Origin: Streptomyces sp. 846.5
GTDB lineage: Bacteria > Actinomycetota > Actinomycetes > Streptomycetales > Streptomycetaceae
Assembly (NCBI RefSeq): GCF_004365705.1
Contig: NZ_SOBN01000001.1
Coordinates: 2,434,555 to 2,498,554, forward strand
Reading direction: 5' to 3'
DNA length: 64,000 bases
The notes under the pieces were generated by a model. That model saw only the letters and a program-made list of their open reading frames with translations. It was not told the origin of the DNA and made no database searches. Both the position numbers and the translations under genes were made by a program. Below are positions 24,924-34,016 of this stretch, in pieces (positions within the stretch are counted from its first letter, which is position 1; the number at the start of each line of letters is the position of its first letter).

Positions 24924-27302
24924 TTAACGGAAGGGATCAGGTCCAGGAAGCGGGAGAGCCGCCTCCTCATCGGACAACGCCCCAGCACTGCTGCGGATTC
25001 CCGACGACGACGATGGTCGCACGCCCTCTCCGGGACCGTCACCCGGATTAGCCGACTGCGGGACCGCCCGGTAGACGTCGTAGACCCCGGCCACCCTGAG
25101 CATCGCCTTCATCAGCCCCGGCAGCAGCCCGGCGTCCGGCAGCTCGACCGTGTAGCGGTGCCGCACCCGGAGCTCCTGCGGCGGCTCCACGGACGCCGAG
25201 ACGATGTCGGCGCCGACGGCGGAGATCGCCGCAGTGAGGTCGGCCAGCAGCCGCGGCCTGCCGAGGGCGTCTGCCTGGACGGTGACCATGTAGCCGACCG
25301 GCGCGGCGTCCTGCCCCAGCGCGTCGTGCGCCCATGCCACCTCGACCGGGGCGCGGCCGCCGCCGGCCATGCCGCTGCCGGTCGGACAGCCGCTGCGGTG
25401 CACCGCGATCCCGCCCTTGACCGCGAAGCCGAGCAGCGGGTCGGGCGGGACCGGGGTGCAGCACCGGGCCAGCCGGACCGAGGCGCCGGGCCGGCCCGCG
25501 GCGATCACCAGGGCCCGGTCCCGGAGGTCCCGGCCGGGGACGGACGCGGGGTCGACACCGGCCCGCTCCGCCCCGGCCTCCGTCTCGGCGGCCCTGGCCC
25601 CGGGCGCGGGTGCGGCCGGCTGGGGATGCTCGGCGAGCCAGCGCTCGATGGCGATCCGCGCGGACGCCGTCCGCGCGTGCGCCAGCCACTCCGGGGCCGG
25701 GCCGCCGGGCTCCCCGGCCCCGACGGGGGCGTCCTCGGTCAGTACGTCCACGACGTCGCCGTCGTGCAGCTCGGTGGAGAGTGCGGCGAGCCTGCCGCCC
25801 AGCCGCACCCCGATACATCGGTGGCCGACCTCCTCGCCGAGCGCATAGGCCGCGTCGACGCAGCTGGAGCCGACCGGCAGGTGCAGGGTGCGGCCGTCCT
25901 CGGTGACGACCGTGAGCTCGCCGTCGCCGGAGAGGTCGGCGGTGAGGGCGGACCAGAAGGTGTCGGCGTCCGGGGTCTCCCGCTGCCACTCCAGCAGCCG
26001 GCTGAGCCAGCCCGGCCGGGCCGGGTCGGTGCGGTCCAGCTCGTCCCGCCCGGCGGCCGCCTCCTCGGCGTGCGCCTCGTCCGCGCGGGCCCCCGGGCTG
26101 CTCAGGGCCACCACGCCGAACTCGGCGACCTGGTGCATCCTCGCGGTGCGCACCAGCACCTCGACGACGTCCTCGCCGGCCCCGCCGGGCGCGGTGGCGA
26201 CGGCCGTGTGCAGCGACTGGTAGAGGTTGAACTTGGGCGCGGCGATGAAGTCCTTGAACTCCCCCGGAAGCGGGGACCAGCAGGTGTGCAGCTCGCCGAG
26301 GACGGCGTAGCAGTCGGCGTTCTCCTCCACCACCACCAGGACCCGGGCGAAGTCGCAGGGTGCGAGCTCGCCCCGGCGCAGCCGGCTGCGGTGCACCGAG
26401 ACGGCGTGCCGGGGGCGTACCGACACCTCCGCCTGGATCCTGGCCTCGCGCAGCTGGCGGCGCAGCGCGCCGGCGAACTCCGCCAGCGGGTCCAGACCCT
26501 CCTGCTGGGCGGCATCCCTGGCCGCGATCAGCGCGCGGGTCTCCGCGTACTCCTCGGGGTGCAGGGTGGCGAGGACGATGTCCTCCAGCTCGGTCTTGAC
26601 GACCTGGATGCCGAGCCGCTCCGCCAGCGGGATCAGCACGTCCCTGGTGACCTTGGCGATCCTGATACGGCTGGCCGGCTTCATGTGCCGGATGGTGCGC
26701 ATGTTGTGCAGCCGGTCGGCCAGCTTGATGACCATCACCCGGACGTCCTCGCCGGTGGCCAGCAGCATCTTGCGGAAGGTCTCCGCCTCGGCGGCGGCGC
26801 CGAAGTCGACCTTCTCCAACTTGGTGACGCCGTCTACCAGGTAGGCGACCTCCTGGCCGAAGCCCTCCCTGACCTGATCGAGCGTCACCGCCGTGTCCTC
26901 GACCGTGTCGTGGAGCAGTGAGGCGACCAAGGTCGTGGTCTCGGCGCCGAGTTGGGCCAGGATCATGGTGACGGCGAGCGGGTGGGTGATGTACGGCTCG
27001 CCGCTCTTGCGGGTCTGCCCGCGGTGGGAGGCCTCGGCGAGCTGGTAGGCCCGGTCGAGCAGGGCGAAGTCGGCCTGCGGGTGGTGCGCCCGGTGCGCCC
27101 TGAGTACAGGCTCCAGCGCGTCCGCGAACTGCGGCCGCCCTCCGCCGACGAGCAGCGCGGCGAATCCCGCCCGGCCCAGCCCGGAACGCGCCCTGGCCCT
27201 GCGCAGGCCGCCACTGGCGGCCTCGCCGCCCTGGCCCGGTGGAGAGACGGTTCTGCGACCGCCCAGGGGAACGGCTGGGAGATCACCGGCATCGACGTTC
27301 AT
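24924..27302 (-). CDS. rshA: RelA/SpoT homologue (RshA), probably biased to (p)ppGpp hydrolysis
   Basis: 792 residues from the ATG at 27302, with GGAGG 5 bases upstream. Domain order: HD hydrolase (about 85-235), synthetase-like (about 280-410), TGS (about 465-525) and ACT at the end. The hydrolase site is intact: HRGQTRKSG, HD at 131-132 and KLADRLHNMRT. The synthetase domain is not: GRPKH is VRPRH at 295-299, the usual SIYxKM lysine is serine (SVHRSR), DLVxIR reads DFARVL, and AEYGxAAHW reads AEFGVVALS. Asp317 and Glu381 remain. A loss or strong weakening of synthesis is inferred. S. coelicolor has an orthologue at this place, besides the main relA. Confidence 0.88.
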   Translation of the reverse strand: MNVDAGDLPAVPLGGRRTVSPPGQGGEAASGGLRRARARSGLGRAGFAALLVGGGRPQFADALEPVLRAHRAHHPQADFALLDRAYQLAEASHRGQTRKSGEPYITHPLAVTMILAQLGAETTTLVASLLHDTVEDTAVTLDQVREGFGQEVAYLVDGVTKLEKVDFGAAAEAETFRKMLLATGEDVRVMVIKLADRLHNMRTIRHMKPASRIRIAKVTRDVLIPLAERLGIQVVKTELEDIVLATLHPEEYAETRALIAARDAAQQEGLDPLAEFAGALRRQLREARIQAEVSVRPRHAVSVHRSRLRRGELAPCDFARVLVVVEENADCYAVLGELHTCWSPLPGEFKDFIAAPKFNLYQSLHTAVATAPGGAGEDVVEVLVRTARMHQVAEFGVVALSSPGARADEAHAEEAAAGRDELDRTDPARPGWLSRLLEWQRETPDADTFWSALTADLSGDGELTVVTEDGRTLHLPVGSSCVDAAYALGEEVGHRCIGVRLGGRLAALSTELHDGDVVDVLTEDAPVGAGEPGGPAPEWLAHARTASARIAIERWLAEHPQPAAPAPGARAAETEAGAERAGVDPASVPGRDLRDRALVIAAGRPGASVRLARCCTPVPPDPLLGFAVKGGIAVHRSGCPTGSGMAGGGRAPVEVAWAHDALGQDAAPVGYMVTVQADALGRPRLLADLTAAISAVGADIVSASVEPPQELRVRHRYTVELPDAGLLPGLMKAMLRVAGVYDVYRAVPQSANPGDGPGEGVRPSSSSGIRSSAGALSDEEAALPLPGPDPFR

Positions 27303-27459
27303 GCACACCTCCGGCAGCGATCACCGGAGCGACTCGGCACCCCGATGGTCCATGCTAGCGATTGCAACACGCGCAGCCATGCTGCGTGTTCCCAACGTCA
27401 CCTTGATCACCCGTTCGGGGGATTTGAACCGGTGTGGAAATGGCAAGGCTCTAAGGTTG

Positions 27460-27516
27460 CGCGAAAACTTCGCGGCGTCAGAAACCTCGATGTCAGAAAC
27501 CGCAGCGTCAGAAACC
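27460..27516. repeat. Three 15-bp tandem units at the dapF stop plus a small hairpin
   Basis: GTCAGAAACC occurs at 27477-27486, 27492-27501 and 27507-27516, period 15. On the minus strand the first unit read (GGTTTCTGA) is the end and stop of dapF, and the other two repeat it downstream. CGCGAA-AAC-TTCGCG at 27460-27474 is a short inverted repeat beyond them. Confidence 0.9.
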
Positions 27517-28422
27517 TGAGGACCGCAGCCAGTCCGCGGACAGCTCGCCCTCCGCGAGGATCACCGCGGGGCCGGTCATCTCGATGACGCCGTCCGTCCG
27601 TTCGGTGATCACCAGTCGGCCGCCGGGCACGTCCACGGTGTACGTCACCGGCTTCCCGGTCAGCGCCGGGTCGGCGCCGTCCCGACGGGCCGCGGCGACC
27701 GCTACCGCGCAGGTCCCGGTGCCGCAGGAGCGGGTCTCGCCGGAGCCGCGCTCATGCACCCGCATGGCGACATGGCGGGGTCCGCGGTCCACCACGAACT
27801 CCACGTTCACACCGGTCGGGTAGGCCGAGGCGGGTGCGACGGCCGGTGCCGCGTACAGGTCGCCGGCCTGGGCGAGGTCGTCCACGAAGGCCACGGCGTG
27901 CGGATTGCCCATGTTGACGTTGAGCGCCGGCCAGCTGTGCTCCCCCACCGTCACCACAACGGAGTCGGGGCCGGGCAGTTCGGCCCGTCCCATCTGCACG
28001 GTGACCTCGCCGGGCAGCCCGGGGCGGTCGGTGGCGACATGGACCTGCCGGACGCCCGCCCGGGTGGCCACCGCCAGGTCGCCGCTCTTGGCCAGCCCGG
28101 CCAGCACCAGGTAGCGGGCGAAGACCCGGACGCCGTTGCCGCACATCTCGGCGATGCTGCCGTCGGCGTTGCGGTAGTCCATGAACCACTCCGCCTCGGC
28201 GGCCATCGACAGCGCCTCGGGATGGGCGGACGAGCGCACGACCCGCAGCACCCCGTCCGCGCCGATCCCGGCGCGGCGGTCGCACAGCCGGGCGACCAGG
28301 GCCGGCGGCAGGTCCAGCGCGCCGTCCGGATCGGGCAGGATGACGAAGTCGTTCTCGGTTCCGTGCCCCTTGAGGAACCTGAGGCCCCCGAGGAGTCGCG
28401 CGTCGTTCAAGATCTCACTCAC
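27508..28422 (-). CDS. dapF: Diaminopimelate epimerase
   Basis: 304 residues. It converts LL- to meso-diaminopimelate for peptidoglycan and lysine. The two catalytic cysteines are in AEMCGNGVRVFARY and ETRSCGTGTCAVA. GLRFLKGHGTENDFVILPDP is the family's typical opening. The GTG at 28422 is the likely start, though its GGAGG is only about one base away; the reading frame stays open upstream without family similarity. The C-terminus lies in a triplicated 15-base unit. Confidence 0.93.
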   Translation of the reverse strand: MSEILNDARLLGGLRFLKGHGTENDFVILPDPDGALDLPPALVARLCDRRAGIGADGVLRVVRSSAHPEALSMAAEAEWFMDYRNADGSIAEMCGNGVRVFARYLVLAGLAKSGDLAVATRAGVRQVHVATDRPGLPGEVTVQMGRAELPGPDSVVVTVGEHSWPALNVNMGNPHAVAFVDDLAQAGDLYAAPAVAPASAYPTGVNVEFVVDRGPRHVAMRVHERGSGETRSCGTGTCAVAVAAARRDGADPALTGKPVTYTVDVPGGRLVITERTDGVIEMTGPAVILAEGELSADWLRSSGF

Positions 28423-28469
28423 CCCTCCATCGTAGGGCCGAGTGCGGGACTCCCGTTCAGGACGCCCGT

Positions 28470-28961
28470 TCAGGCGCCGATGCGGGCGACCCGCCACCAG
28501 CCCAGCGCCAGGGCCAGCGCCACCAGCGCCGCGTAGGCGAGCAGGGCGCGCCATCCGGCCCGGCGTCCCGAGCCCTGCCGGGGCAGCCCCGGCCAGGCAT
28601 AGCCGGCCCGGCGGGCGGCCATGCCGCCCCATCCGGCCGAGGCGGTGGTCAGCAGCAGTCCGAGCATGCCCACGAACCGGCCGGCGTCCCCCGACTGGAA
28701 GGCGAGCGGGAAGGCGAACAGCAGCGAGCCGAAGATGGCCAGGGTGGCGATGGGGATGATCTGCCAGAGCCGGAGCAGACCCGCGGGTCGCAGCTCCCGG
28801 CCTTCGAGCGCCGCCTCGGCGAAACTGTCGGCCGGCGGAAGCGGCGTCAGTTCCGACTCGGGACGCTTGGACAGGTCGATCAGCGCCGGATGCGGCTCGG
28901 GCGATCCGTCGAGGCCGAAGGGGTCGTCGGGAAGACGATGCGTTTCGGGGCCGGTATCCAT
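28470..28961 (-). CDS. Small membrane protein of unknown function
   Basis: 163 residues from the ATG at 28961; a GTG two codons earlier (28967) is almost as good, with GGGAGG shared by both. The first 70 residues are soluble and acidic (FGLDGSPEPHPALIDLSKRP). Three hydrophobic segments follow: LWQIIPIATLAIFGSLLFAF, RFVGMLGLLLTTASAGW and ALLAYAALVALALALGWWRV. It lies in the dapF-miaA interval, read towards dapF, 47 bases from its start, so both may be cotranscribed. No family is recognised. Confidence 0.75.
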   Translation of the reverse strand: MDTGPETHRLPDDPFGLDGSPEPHPALIDLSKRPESELTPLPPADSFAEAALEGRELRPAGLLRLWQIIPIATLAIFGSLLFAFPLAFQSGDAGRFVGMLGLLLTTASAGWGGMAARRAGYAWPGLPRQGSGRRAGWRALLAYAALVALALALGWWRVARIGA

Positions 28962-29265
28962 CGACACGCGGCCTCCCTGGCGATTTGGTGCCGGTGGTGA
29001 TCCACGACGGCGGAATGTCTCCCTCAGAGCTCGATGATGGCACGCGGGCCCCGCGCGACCACGCTCTCTCGGGCCGGATCGGTGATCCGTGGCCATGACG
29101 TGATCAGCCCGTAACCGCCAGCCCCCGCAAGGCTCCACGCGTACACCCGGATGTGCGCCGGGGGCGCACTTCGGCGAGCCGTCACGCCTCTGGGCAGCGA
29201 CTCTCGCTGTGCGGTGGCTGTCAGTCGCCCAGCGTCAGGCACCGACTGTGCCAGGCGCCGACTGT
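28962..29265. other. Intergenic stretch downstream of miaA
   Basis: 304 bases between miaA and the small membrane protein gene. The miaA-proximal end has an imperfect 16-base tandem pair (29235-29250 and 29251-29266, three mismatches) directly after or over the miaA stop. A lower-GC part near 29020-29060 could hold the promoter of the membrane protein gene. No gene is seen. Confidence 0.5.
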
Positions 29266-30195
29266 TCAGTCTCCGGCCACCAGCGCCAGCGAACGCCGCA
29301 ACAGGTCCGACTCGTCGGGGGACTCCTCCCGGCCGAGCCAGTGCACCCGGGGGTCCCGGCGGAACCAGGACTCCTGCCGGCGCGCGAACCTCTTGGTGGC
29401 CCGAACCGTCTCCTCGCGCGCCTCCTGCTCGCCGCAGTCCCCGTCCAGCTGCGCCAGGGCCTGCTGGTAGCCGAGGGCCCTGGAGGCGGTGCGGCCCTCG
29501 CGCAGCCCGACCGCCGACAGCTTCTCCACCTCGGCGACGAGTCCGGCCTCCCACATCCGGTCGACCCGCAGGGCGATCCGCCGGTCCAGCTCGGGCCGCG
29601 GCACCAGCACGCCGATCTGGACCGCGTCGTAGACCGAGTCATGGCCCGGCAGACTGGCGGTGAAGGGCTTCCCGGTGATCTCCACGACCTCGAGCGCCCG
29701 GACGATGCGCCGCCCGTTGCTGGGAAGGATGGCCTGCGCCGCGAGCGGGTCGAGACCGGCGAGCCTGCGGTGCAGTTCGCCCGGACCCACCTCCTCCAAC
29801 TCCTGCTCCAGCCGCGCCCGCACCAGCGGATCGGTGCCCGGGAACTCCAGTTCGTCGATGGCGGCGCGGACATACAGCCCCGAGCCTCCGACCAGCACCG
29901 GCGTACGCCCCTGCGCGAGCAGAGCGTCGATGGTCGCCCGCGCCATCCGCTGATACTCGGCGACGCTGGCGGCGACCGTCACGTCCCAGACGTCCAGCAG
30001 GTGGTGCGGGACGCCGTGGCGCTCCTCGACGGTGAGTTTCGCGGTGCCGATGTCCATGCCCCGGTACAGCTGCATCGAGTCGGTGTTGACCACCTCACCA
30101 CCGAGCTCCCTGGCCAGGGCCACACCGAGGTCCGACTTGCCTGCGGCGGTGGCGCCGACGACGGCGATGACACGAGGGGCGCGGGGGCTGTTCAC
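29266..30195 (-). CDS. miaA: tRNA dimethylallyltransferase
   Basis: 309 residues. MiaA puts an isopentenyl group on A37 of tRNAs reading codons that begin with U; MiaB, encoded 1.2 kb upstream, adds the methylthio group. The P-loop GATAAGKS is at residues 14-21. NTDSMQLYRGMDIGTAK contains the tRNA-flipping and catalytic aspartate region, and LVGGSGLYVRA and SNGRRIVRALEV are further family motifs. GTG at 30195 is chosen because MiaA begins shortly before VIAVVGATAAGKSD, with GGGAG upstream. In streptomycetes MiaA is needed for the TTA-reading tRNA to work well, linking it to development. Confidence 0.95.
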   Translation of the reverse strand: MNSPRAPRVIAVVGATAAGKSDLGVALARELGGEVVNTDSMQLYRGMDIGTAKLTVEERHGVPHHLLDVWDVTVAASVAEYQRMARATIDALLAQGRTPVLVGGSGLYVRAAIDELEFPGTDPLVRARLEQELEEVGPGELHRRLAGLDPLAAQAILPSNGRRIVRALEVVEITGKPFTASLPGHDSVYDAVQIGVLVPRPELDRRIALRVDRMWEAGLVAEVEKLSAVGLREGRTASRALGYQQALAQLDGDCGEQEAREETVRATKRFARRQESWFRRDPRVHWLGREESPDESDLLRRSLALVAGD

Positions 30196-30335
30196 CCCTT
30201 CAGTCTCCCAAACGCACGCAGGCACCCGCCCCACTGCTGCGCCACGCCGCGATCGACAGTACGGTATGCCTAAGTAAGGGTGTTTTGTCCATCTGATGGG
30301 CCAAGTCGCCCCGGCCCCGCTACGCAGGAGCAACC

Positions 30336-30599
30336 ATGGGTCTCTCGGACACTCTCAAGGGCGCGCTCGGCCAGGCCAAGGAGAAGGCCACCGAGTTCGC
30401 GGAGAAGCACAACTCGACCATCGACTCCGGCCTGGACAAGGTCGGCGAGATGGCCGACAAGGCCACCAAGCACAAGTACAGCGACAAGATCACCACGGGC
30501 CGGGACAAGGCCAAGGAGGCCCTGGACAAGGTCCACCACGAGCCGAGGACCGTCCAGGGCGAGACCACCGTGGAACGTGAGGACCCGCCGGCCTCCTGA
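30336..30599 (+). CDS. Small MT0933-like antitoxin-family protein
   Basis: 87 residues, highly charged and almost entirely helical in prediction by eye (MGLSDTLKGALGQAKEKATE and on). It resembles the small mycobacterial Rv0909/MT0933-type antitoxin family in its start and its Lys/Glu-rich repeats. AGGAG lies 6 bases before the ATG. No toxin gene of the usual partner type follows; the next gene is convergent. It may therefore act on its own or in trans, or the family name may mislead. The promoter probably lies in the AT-rich stretch around 30260-30300. Confidence 0.8.
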   Translation: MGLSDTLKGALGQAKEKATEFAEKHNSTIDSGLDKVGEMADKATKHKYSDKITTGRDKAKEALDKVHHEPRTVQGETTVEREDPPAS

Positions 30600-30615
30600 T
30601 CCGAGCGGCATCGGT

Positions 30616-30647
30616 CGAGGGCATGCCCCCACGGGTGCATGCCCTCG
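30616..30647. terminator. Bidirectional terminator
   Basis: CGAGGGCATGC (30616-30626) pairs with GCATGCCCTCG (30637-30647), 11 bp, loop 10 bases, between two convergent genes. Confidence 0.75.
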
Positions 30648-30664
30648 GGCGTGCCCGCGTCGGA

Positions 30665-31360
30665 TCAGGTCCAGGCGGCGACGAAGTAGCCCACGCCGTA
30701 CGGGGCGTCCTCGTAGAGCAGCTCGGCGTCGAGCGAGCCGGCCGCGGCGCCCGCGAGCACCTGCCAGGGCGCCCGGCCGGAGGCCATCAGTTCGTAGGCC
30801 AGTTCGTCGTCCAGCGTGGACAGCTCGCCCTGGGCGTCCGCCGTGGCCAGACCGCGGGACACCACCGCGTCGAAGCCCTCGGCCCGCTCGTCCAGGTAGC
30901 CGGGGGCCTTCAGCGAGCGCCGGGCGCTGCCCTCGCCGACCACCAGCAGGCCCACCCGGCCGGCCGACTGCGCCAGCCGCTCGCCGTTCGCGGCGCACAG
31001 CGCCGGTTCCAGGTAGTCGGGCACGGCGAGGCCGCGGGCCCGCCCGTTCCAGCCCGCGCGCTGCAGCAGCCAGGCTCCCACGGTGAGGGAGGCGGGCAGG
31101 GCCTCCGGGGCGGCCCCGTCGCCGAGGGTCACCGAGACGTCGACCCCGTACGGCTGGAAGGAGCCGGTGCCGCCCTCGTCGAAACTGCTGTGCTCGGCGT
31201 CGGGACCGACCACCCAGACCACCTCGGGCTCCGCGGCGAGCACCGCGCCGAGGGCGGTGTCGCAGGCGCTGCGCAGACCGTCCAGTTCGGGCGCGGCACC
31301 CGAGGCGACCTCGGGGACCAGCAGCGGCGGGCAGGGGCAGACGGCGGCGGCGACCAGCAT
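30665..31360 (-). CDS. Class III extradiol dioxygenase subunit B-like protein
   Basis: 231 residues. Begins MLVAAAVCPCPPLLVPEVAS and contains VVWVVGPDAEH and LLVVGEGSARRS, matching the LigB-like fold found as a conserved gene between miaB and miaA in streptomycetes. Members of this branch often lack a proven ring-cleavage role, so the name describes the fold only. It lies 54 bases after the miaB stop on the same strand and may be cotranscribed with it. Confidence 0.85.
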   Translation of the reverse strand: MLVAAAVCPCPPLLVPEVASGAAPELDGLRSACDTALGAVLAAEPEVVWVVGPDAEHSSFDEGGTGSFQPYGVDVSVTLGDGAAPEALPASLTVGAWLLQRAGWNGRARGLAVPDYLEPALCAANGERLAQSAGRVGLLVVGEGSARRSLKAPGYLDERAEGFDAVVSRGLATADAQGELSTLDDELAYELMASGRAPWQVLAGAAAGSLDAELLYEDAPYGVGYFVAAWT

Positions 31361-31414
31361 GGGTCCGACCCTATCGTCGTCCGGTCGAGGGTCCGCAGCG
31401 CCGTCCGGTCCCGC

Positions 31415-32902
31415 TCAGCGGCAGCTGGGGGCCTCGGCCACCGGCAGCGGGGCCGGGACGCCGACCGACGGCAGCCCCAGCATCACCCCGGCGGGAGCGG
31501 GCGGAGCCGCCTGCCGCCTCTCCCAGGCGTCACCCGCACGGGTGCGCCGCACCGACAGCGGCGCGCCCTCGGCCAGCAGATGGTGCGGAGCGGCGTAGGT
31601 GATCTCGACCTGAGCCATGTCTCCGGGGCGGACGCCCTCGGCGGGGCGGGTGAAGTGGACCAGGCGGCTGTCGGGCGCGCGGCCGGAGAGCCGGTCGGTG
31701 TGCTGGTCCTTGCGGCCCTCGCCCTCGGCGACCAGGACCTCCAGGACCTTGCCGACCTGCTTCTTGTTCTCCTCCCAGGAGATCTCCTCCTGGAGCGCGA
31801 CCAGACGCAGATAGCGCTCCTGGACGACCTCCTTGGGGACCTGCCCCTCCATGTCGGCGGCAGGGGTACCGGGCCGCTTGGAGTACTGGAAGGTGAACGC
31901 CTGGGCGAAACGGGCCTCGCGGACCACGTGCATGGTCTGCTCGAAGTCCTCCTCGGTCTCACCGGGGAAGCCCACGATGATGTCGGTGGAGATGGCCGCG
32001 TCGGGCATGGCCGCGCGGACCTTCTCGATGATCCCGAGGTACCGCTCCTGCCGGTAGGACCGCTTCATGGCCCGCAGCACGGCGTCCGATCCGGACTGCA
32101 GCGGCATGTGCAGCTGGTGCATCACGTTCGGCGTCTCCGCCATGGCCGCGATCACGTCGTCGGTGAAGTCCTTGGGGTGCGGCGAGGTGAAGCGGACCCG
32201 CTCCAGGCCGTCGATCCCGCCGCAGGCGCGCAGCAGCTTGGAGAACGCCTGCCGGTCGCCGATGTCCTGTCCGTAGGCGTTGACGTTCTGCCCGAGCAGG
32301 GTGACCTCGACCACGCCCTCGGCGACCAGCGCCTCGACCTCGGCGAGGATGTCGCCGGTGCGGCGGTCCTTCTCCTTGCCGCGCAGCGCCGGGACGATGC
32401 AGAAGGTGCAGGTGTTGTTGCAGCCGACCGAGATCGACACCCAGGCCGCGTAGGCGGACTCGCGCCGGGTGGGCAGGGTGGAGGGGAAGACCTCCAGCGA
32501 CTCCAGGATCTCGACCTGGGCCTCCTCCTGGACCCGGGCGCGCTCCAGCAGCGCCGGCAGGTGACCGATGTTGTGGGTGCCGAAGACCACGTCGACCCAG
32601 GGGGCGCGCTTGACGATGGTCTCCCGGTCCTTCTGCGCCAGGCAGCCGCCGACGGCGATCTGCATGCCCGGCCGGACCGCCTTGACCGAGGCCAGCTGCC
32701 CCAGATTGCCGTAGAGGTGGTTGTCGGCCTTCTCCCGCACCGCGCAGGTGTTGAAGACCACGACGTCGGCGCTGTCGCCCGCGGGCGCCTTGGCATAGCC
32801 GGCGTCCTCGAGCAGGCCGGCCAGCCGCTCGGAGTCATGGACGTTCATCTGACATCCGTGCGTGCGGATCTCATAGGTCTTGGAAGCTTCTGCGGTACCC
32901 AC
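31415..32902 (-). CDS. miaB: tRNA-2-methylthio-N6-dimethylallyladenosine synthase
   Basis: About 495 residues. Radical SAM methylthiotransferase that acts on the MiaA product at A37. The N-terminal cluster cysteines are in [21 protein letters not shown] and GGCLAQ; the radical SAM triad is in [16 protein letters not shown]-like domain follows from about residue 395 and a Pro/Ala-rich tail ends the protein. The start is uncertain: GTGs at 32902 and 32908 fit the family length but no clear ribosome binding site is seen. The divergent TAXI gene starts 80 bases away. Confidence 0.93.
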   Translation of the reverse strand: MGTAEASKTYEIRTHGCQMNVHDSERLAGLLEDAGYAKAPAGDSADVVVFNTCAVREKADNHLYGNLGQLASVKAVRPGMQIAVGGCLAQKDRETIVKRAPWVDVVFGTHNIGHLPALLERARVQEEAQVEILESLEVFPSTLPTRRESAYAAWVSISVGCNNTCTFCIVPALRGKEKDRRTGDILAEVEALVAEGVVEVTLLGQNVNAYGQDIGDRQAFSKLLRACGGIDGLERVRFTSPHPKDFTDDVIAAMAETPNVMHQLHMPLQSGSDAVLRAMKRSYRQERYLGIIEKVRAAMPDAAISTDIIVGFPGETEEDFEQTMHVVREARFAQAFTFQYSKRPGTPAADMEGQVPKEVVQERYLRLVALQEEISWEENKKQVGKVLEVLVAEGEGRKDQHTDRLSGRAPDSRLVHFTRPAEGVRPGDMAQVEITYAAPHHLLAEGAPLSVRRTRAGDAWERRQAAPPAPAGVMLGLPSVGVPAPLPVAEAPSCR

Positions 32903-32981
32903 GCCCACAAGGGTACGGGCAGGGCGGAGCGCCGAGATCCCGAGCTTCCCGAAGGGGGGTACGACTGGCAGGATCACCCGC

Positions 32982-34016
32982 ATGGCGGATACCTGGCGGC
33001 TCCACGACCTCCTCTCCCGAGGGGTGCGCTCGCCGGCCGTCCGGGTGCTGACCGTGATGGCGGCCCTGGCCTCCGCCGCCCTCGGCTACTGGCTGGTCGC
33101 ACCGAACGGGGTGGCCTACCCCCGGGGCGTGTACGGGATGGCGACCGGTTCCAGCGGCGGCGTCTACGAGAAGTACGGGAACCTGTTGAAGCCGAACGTG
33201 GACCGGGACCTGCCCGGGGTGCAGCTGCGGCTCGACCCGTCGGCGGGCGGCCCGGACAACCTGGCCCGGATCGCCAGCGGACGGGACGACTTCGGCATCG
33301 CCACCGCGGACGCGGTCGCGCACTACCGCGGGGCCGACGCCGGCGACCTGCGGGCGATGGGACGGCTCTACGACGACTACGTCCAGCTGGTGGTGCCGAC
33401 GGGATCGAGCATCAGGACCGTTGCCGACCTGCGCGGCAAGAAGGTGGCGATCGGCCAGGTCAACTCCGGGGTCGCGCTGATCGCCTCGCGGATCTTCCGG
33501 GTGTCCGGCCTCGACCCGGCCAAGGGTGACCTGACCGCCGTGTCGCTGGGCATCAACGAGGCGCCGACGCAGCTCTCCCAGGGCCGGATCGACGCGTTCT
33601 TCTGGTCCGGCGGCATCCCCACCTCCGGCGTCGCCAATCTCACCGACACCTTCCACGTCCGGCTGGTGCCGCTGGGCACCCTGGCTACCGCGCTGGACAC
33701 GCTGGCCTCCCAGGAGGACCCGGAGGCGCGGAACAGCCAGATCTACCGCAGCTCGACCATGCCGGCCAGCGCCTACCAGAACACCGTCCCGGACCGGGCG
33801 GTGTCCACCATCGCGGTCGCCAACCTCATGGTGACCAGGGCGGACGTCCCGCTGGGGCTGGTGCAGCGGGTCACCGCGGCGATGATCGACAGCAGGGACT
33901 CGATCGGGAAGCAGGTGCACTCCGCGCAACTGGTGGACATCCGCTCGGCGATCTACACCGACCCGCTGCCGCTGGCCGAGGGCGCCCGCAGGTACTACGT
34001 GTCCGCCAAGCCCTGA
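32982..34016 (+). CDS. TAXI-family solute-binding protein (TRAP type), without transporter
   Basis: 344 residues. One N-terminal membrane segment ([19 protein letters not shown]) would act as signal or anchor. The mature part begins with [18 protein letters not shown], the TAXI hallmark, followed by [19 protein letters not shown] and [24 protein letters not shown] proteins bind small carboxylates such as glutamate for TRAP transporters. No membrane subunits are encoded here. In streptomycetes such genes sit near the gluR/gluK pair, so this could be a periplasm-side sensor protein for that pair rather than an uptake component; that is inference. It overlaps the convergent merR-type gene by 22 bases. 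Confidence 0.88.
   Translation: MADTWRLHDLLSRGVRSPAVRVLTVMAALASAALGYWLVAPNGVAYPRGVYGMATGSSGGVYEKYGNLLKPNVDRDLPGVQLRLDPSAGGPDNLARIASGRDDFGIATADAVAHYRGADAGDLRAMGRLYDDYVQLVVPTGSSIRTVADLRGKKVAIGQVNSGVALIASRIFRVSGLDPAKGDLTAVSLGINEAPTQLSQGRIDAFFWSGGIPTSGVANLTDTFHVRLVPLGTLATALDTLASQEDPEARNSQIYRSSTMPASAYQNTVPDRAVSTIAVANLMVTRADVPLGLVQRVTAAMIDSRDSIGKQVHSAQLVDIRSAIYTDPLPLAEGARRYYVSAKP

Noticed and set aside
27418-27440. tRNA T-arm-like sequence GGTTCAAATCCCC on the minus strand
   Set aside because: No acceptor stem, D-arm or anticodon arm can be folded around it at the required distances.
27477-27516. Three regularly spaced GTCAGAAACC copies as a possible CRISPR array
   Set aside because: Units are 10 bases with 5-base spacers, far too short, and no cas genes are nearby. 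It is a tandem duplication at the dapF stop.
30240-30300. Possible iron box in the AT-rich stretch with TATGCCTAAGTAAG
   Set aside because: Only a half-match to the TTAGGTTAGNCTNACCTAA type palindrome and the downstream gene has no link to iron.
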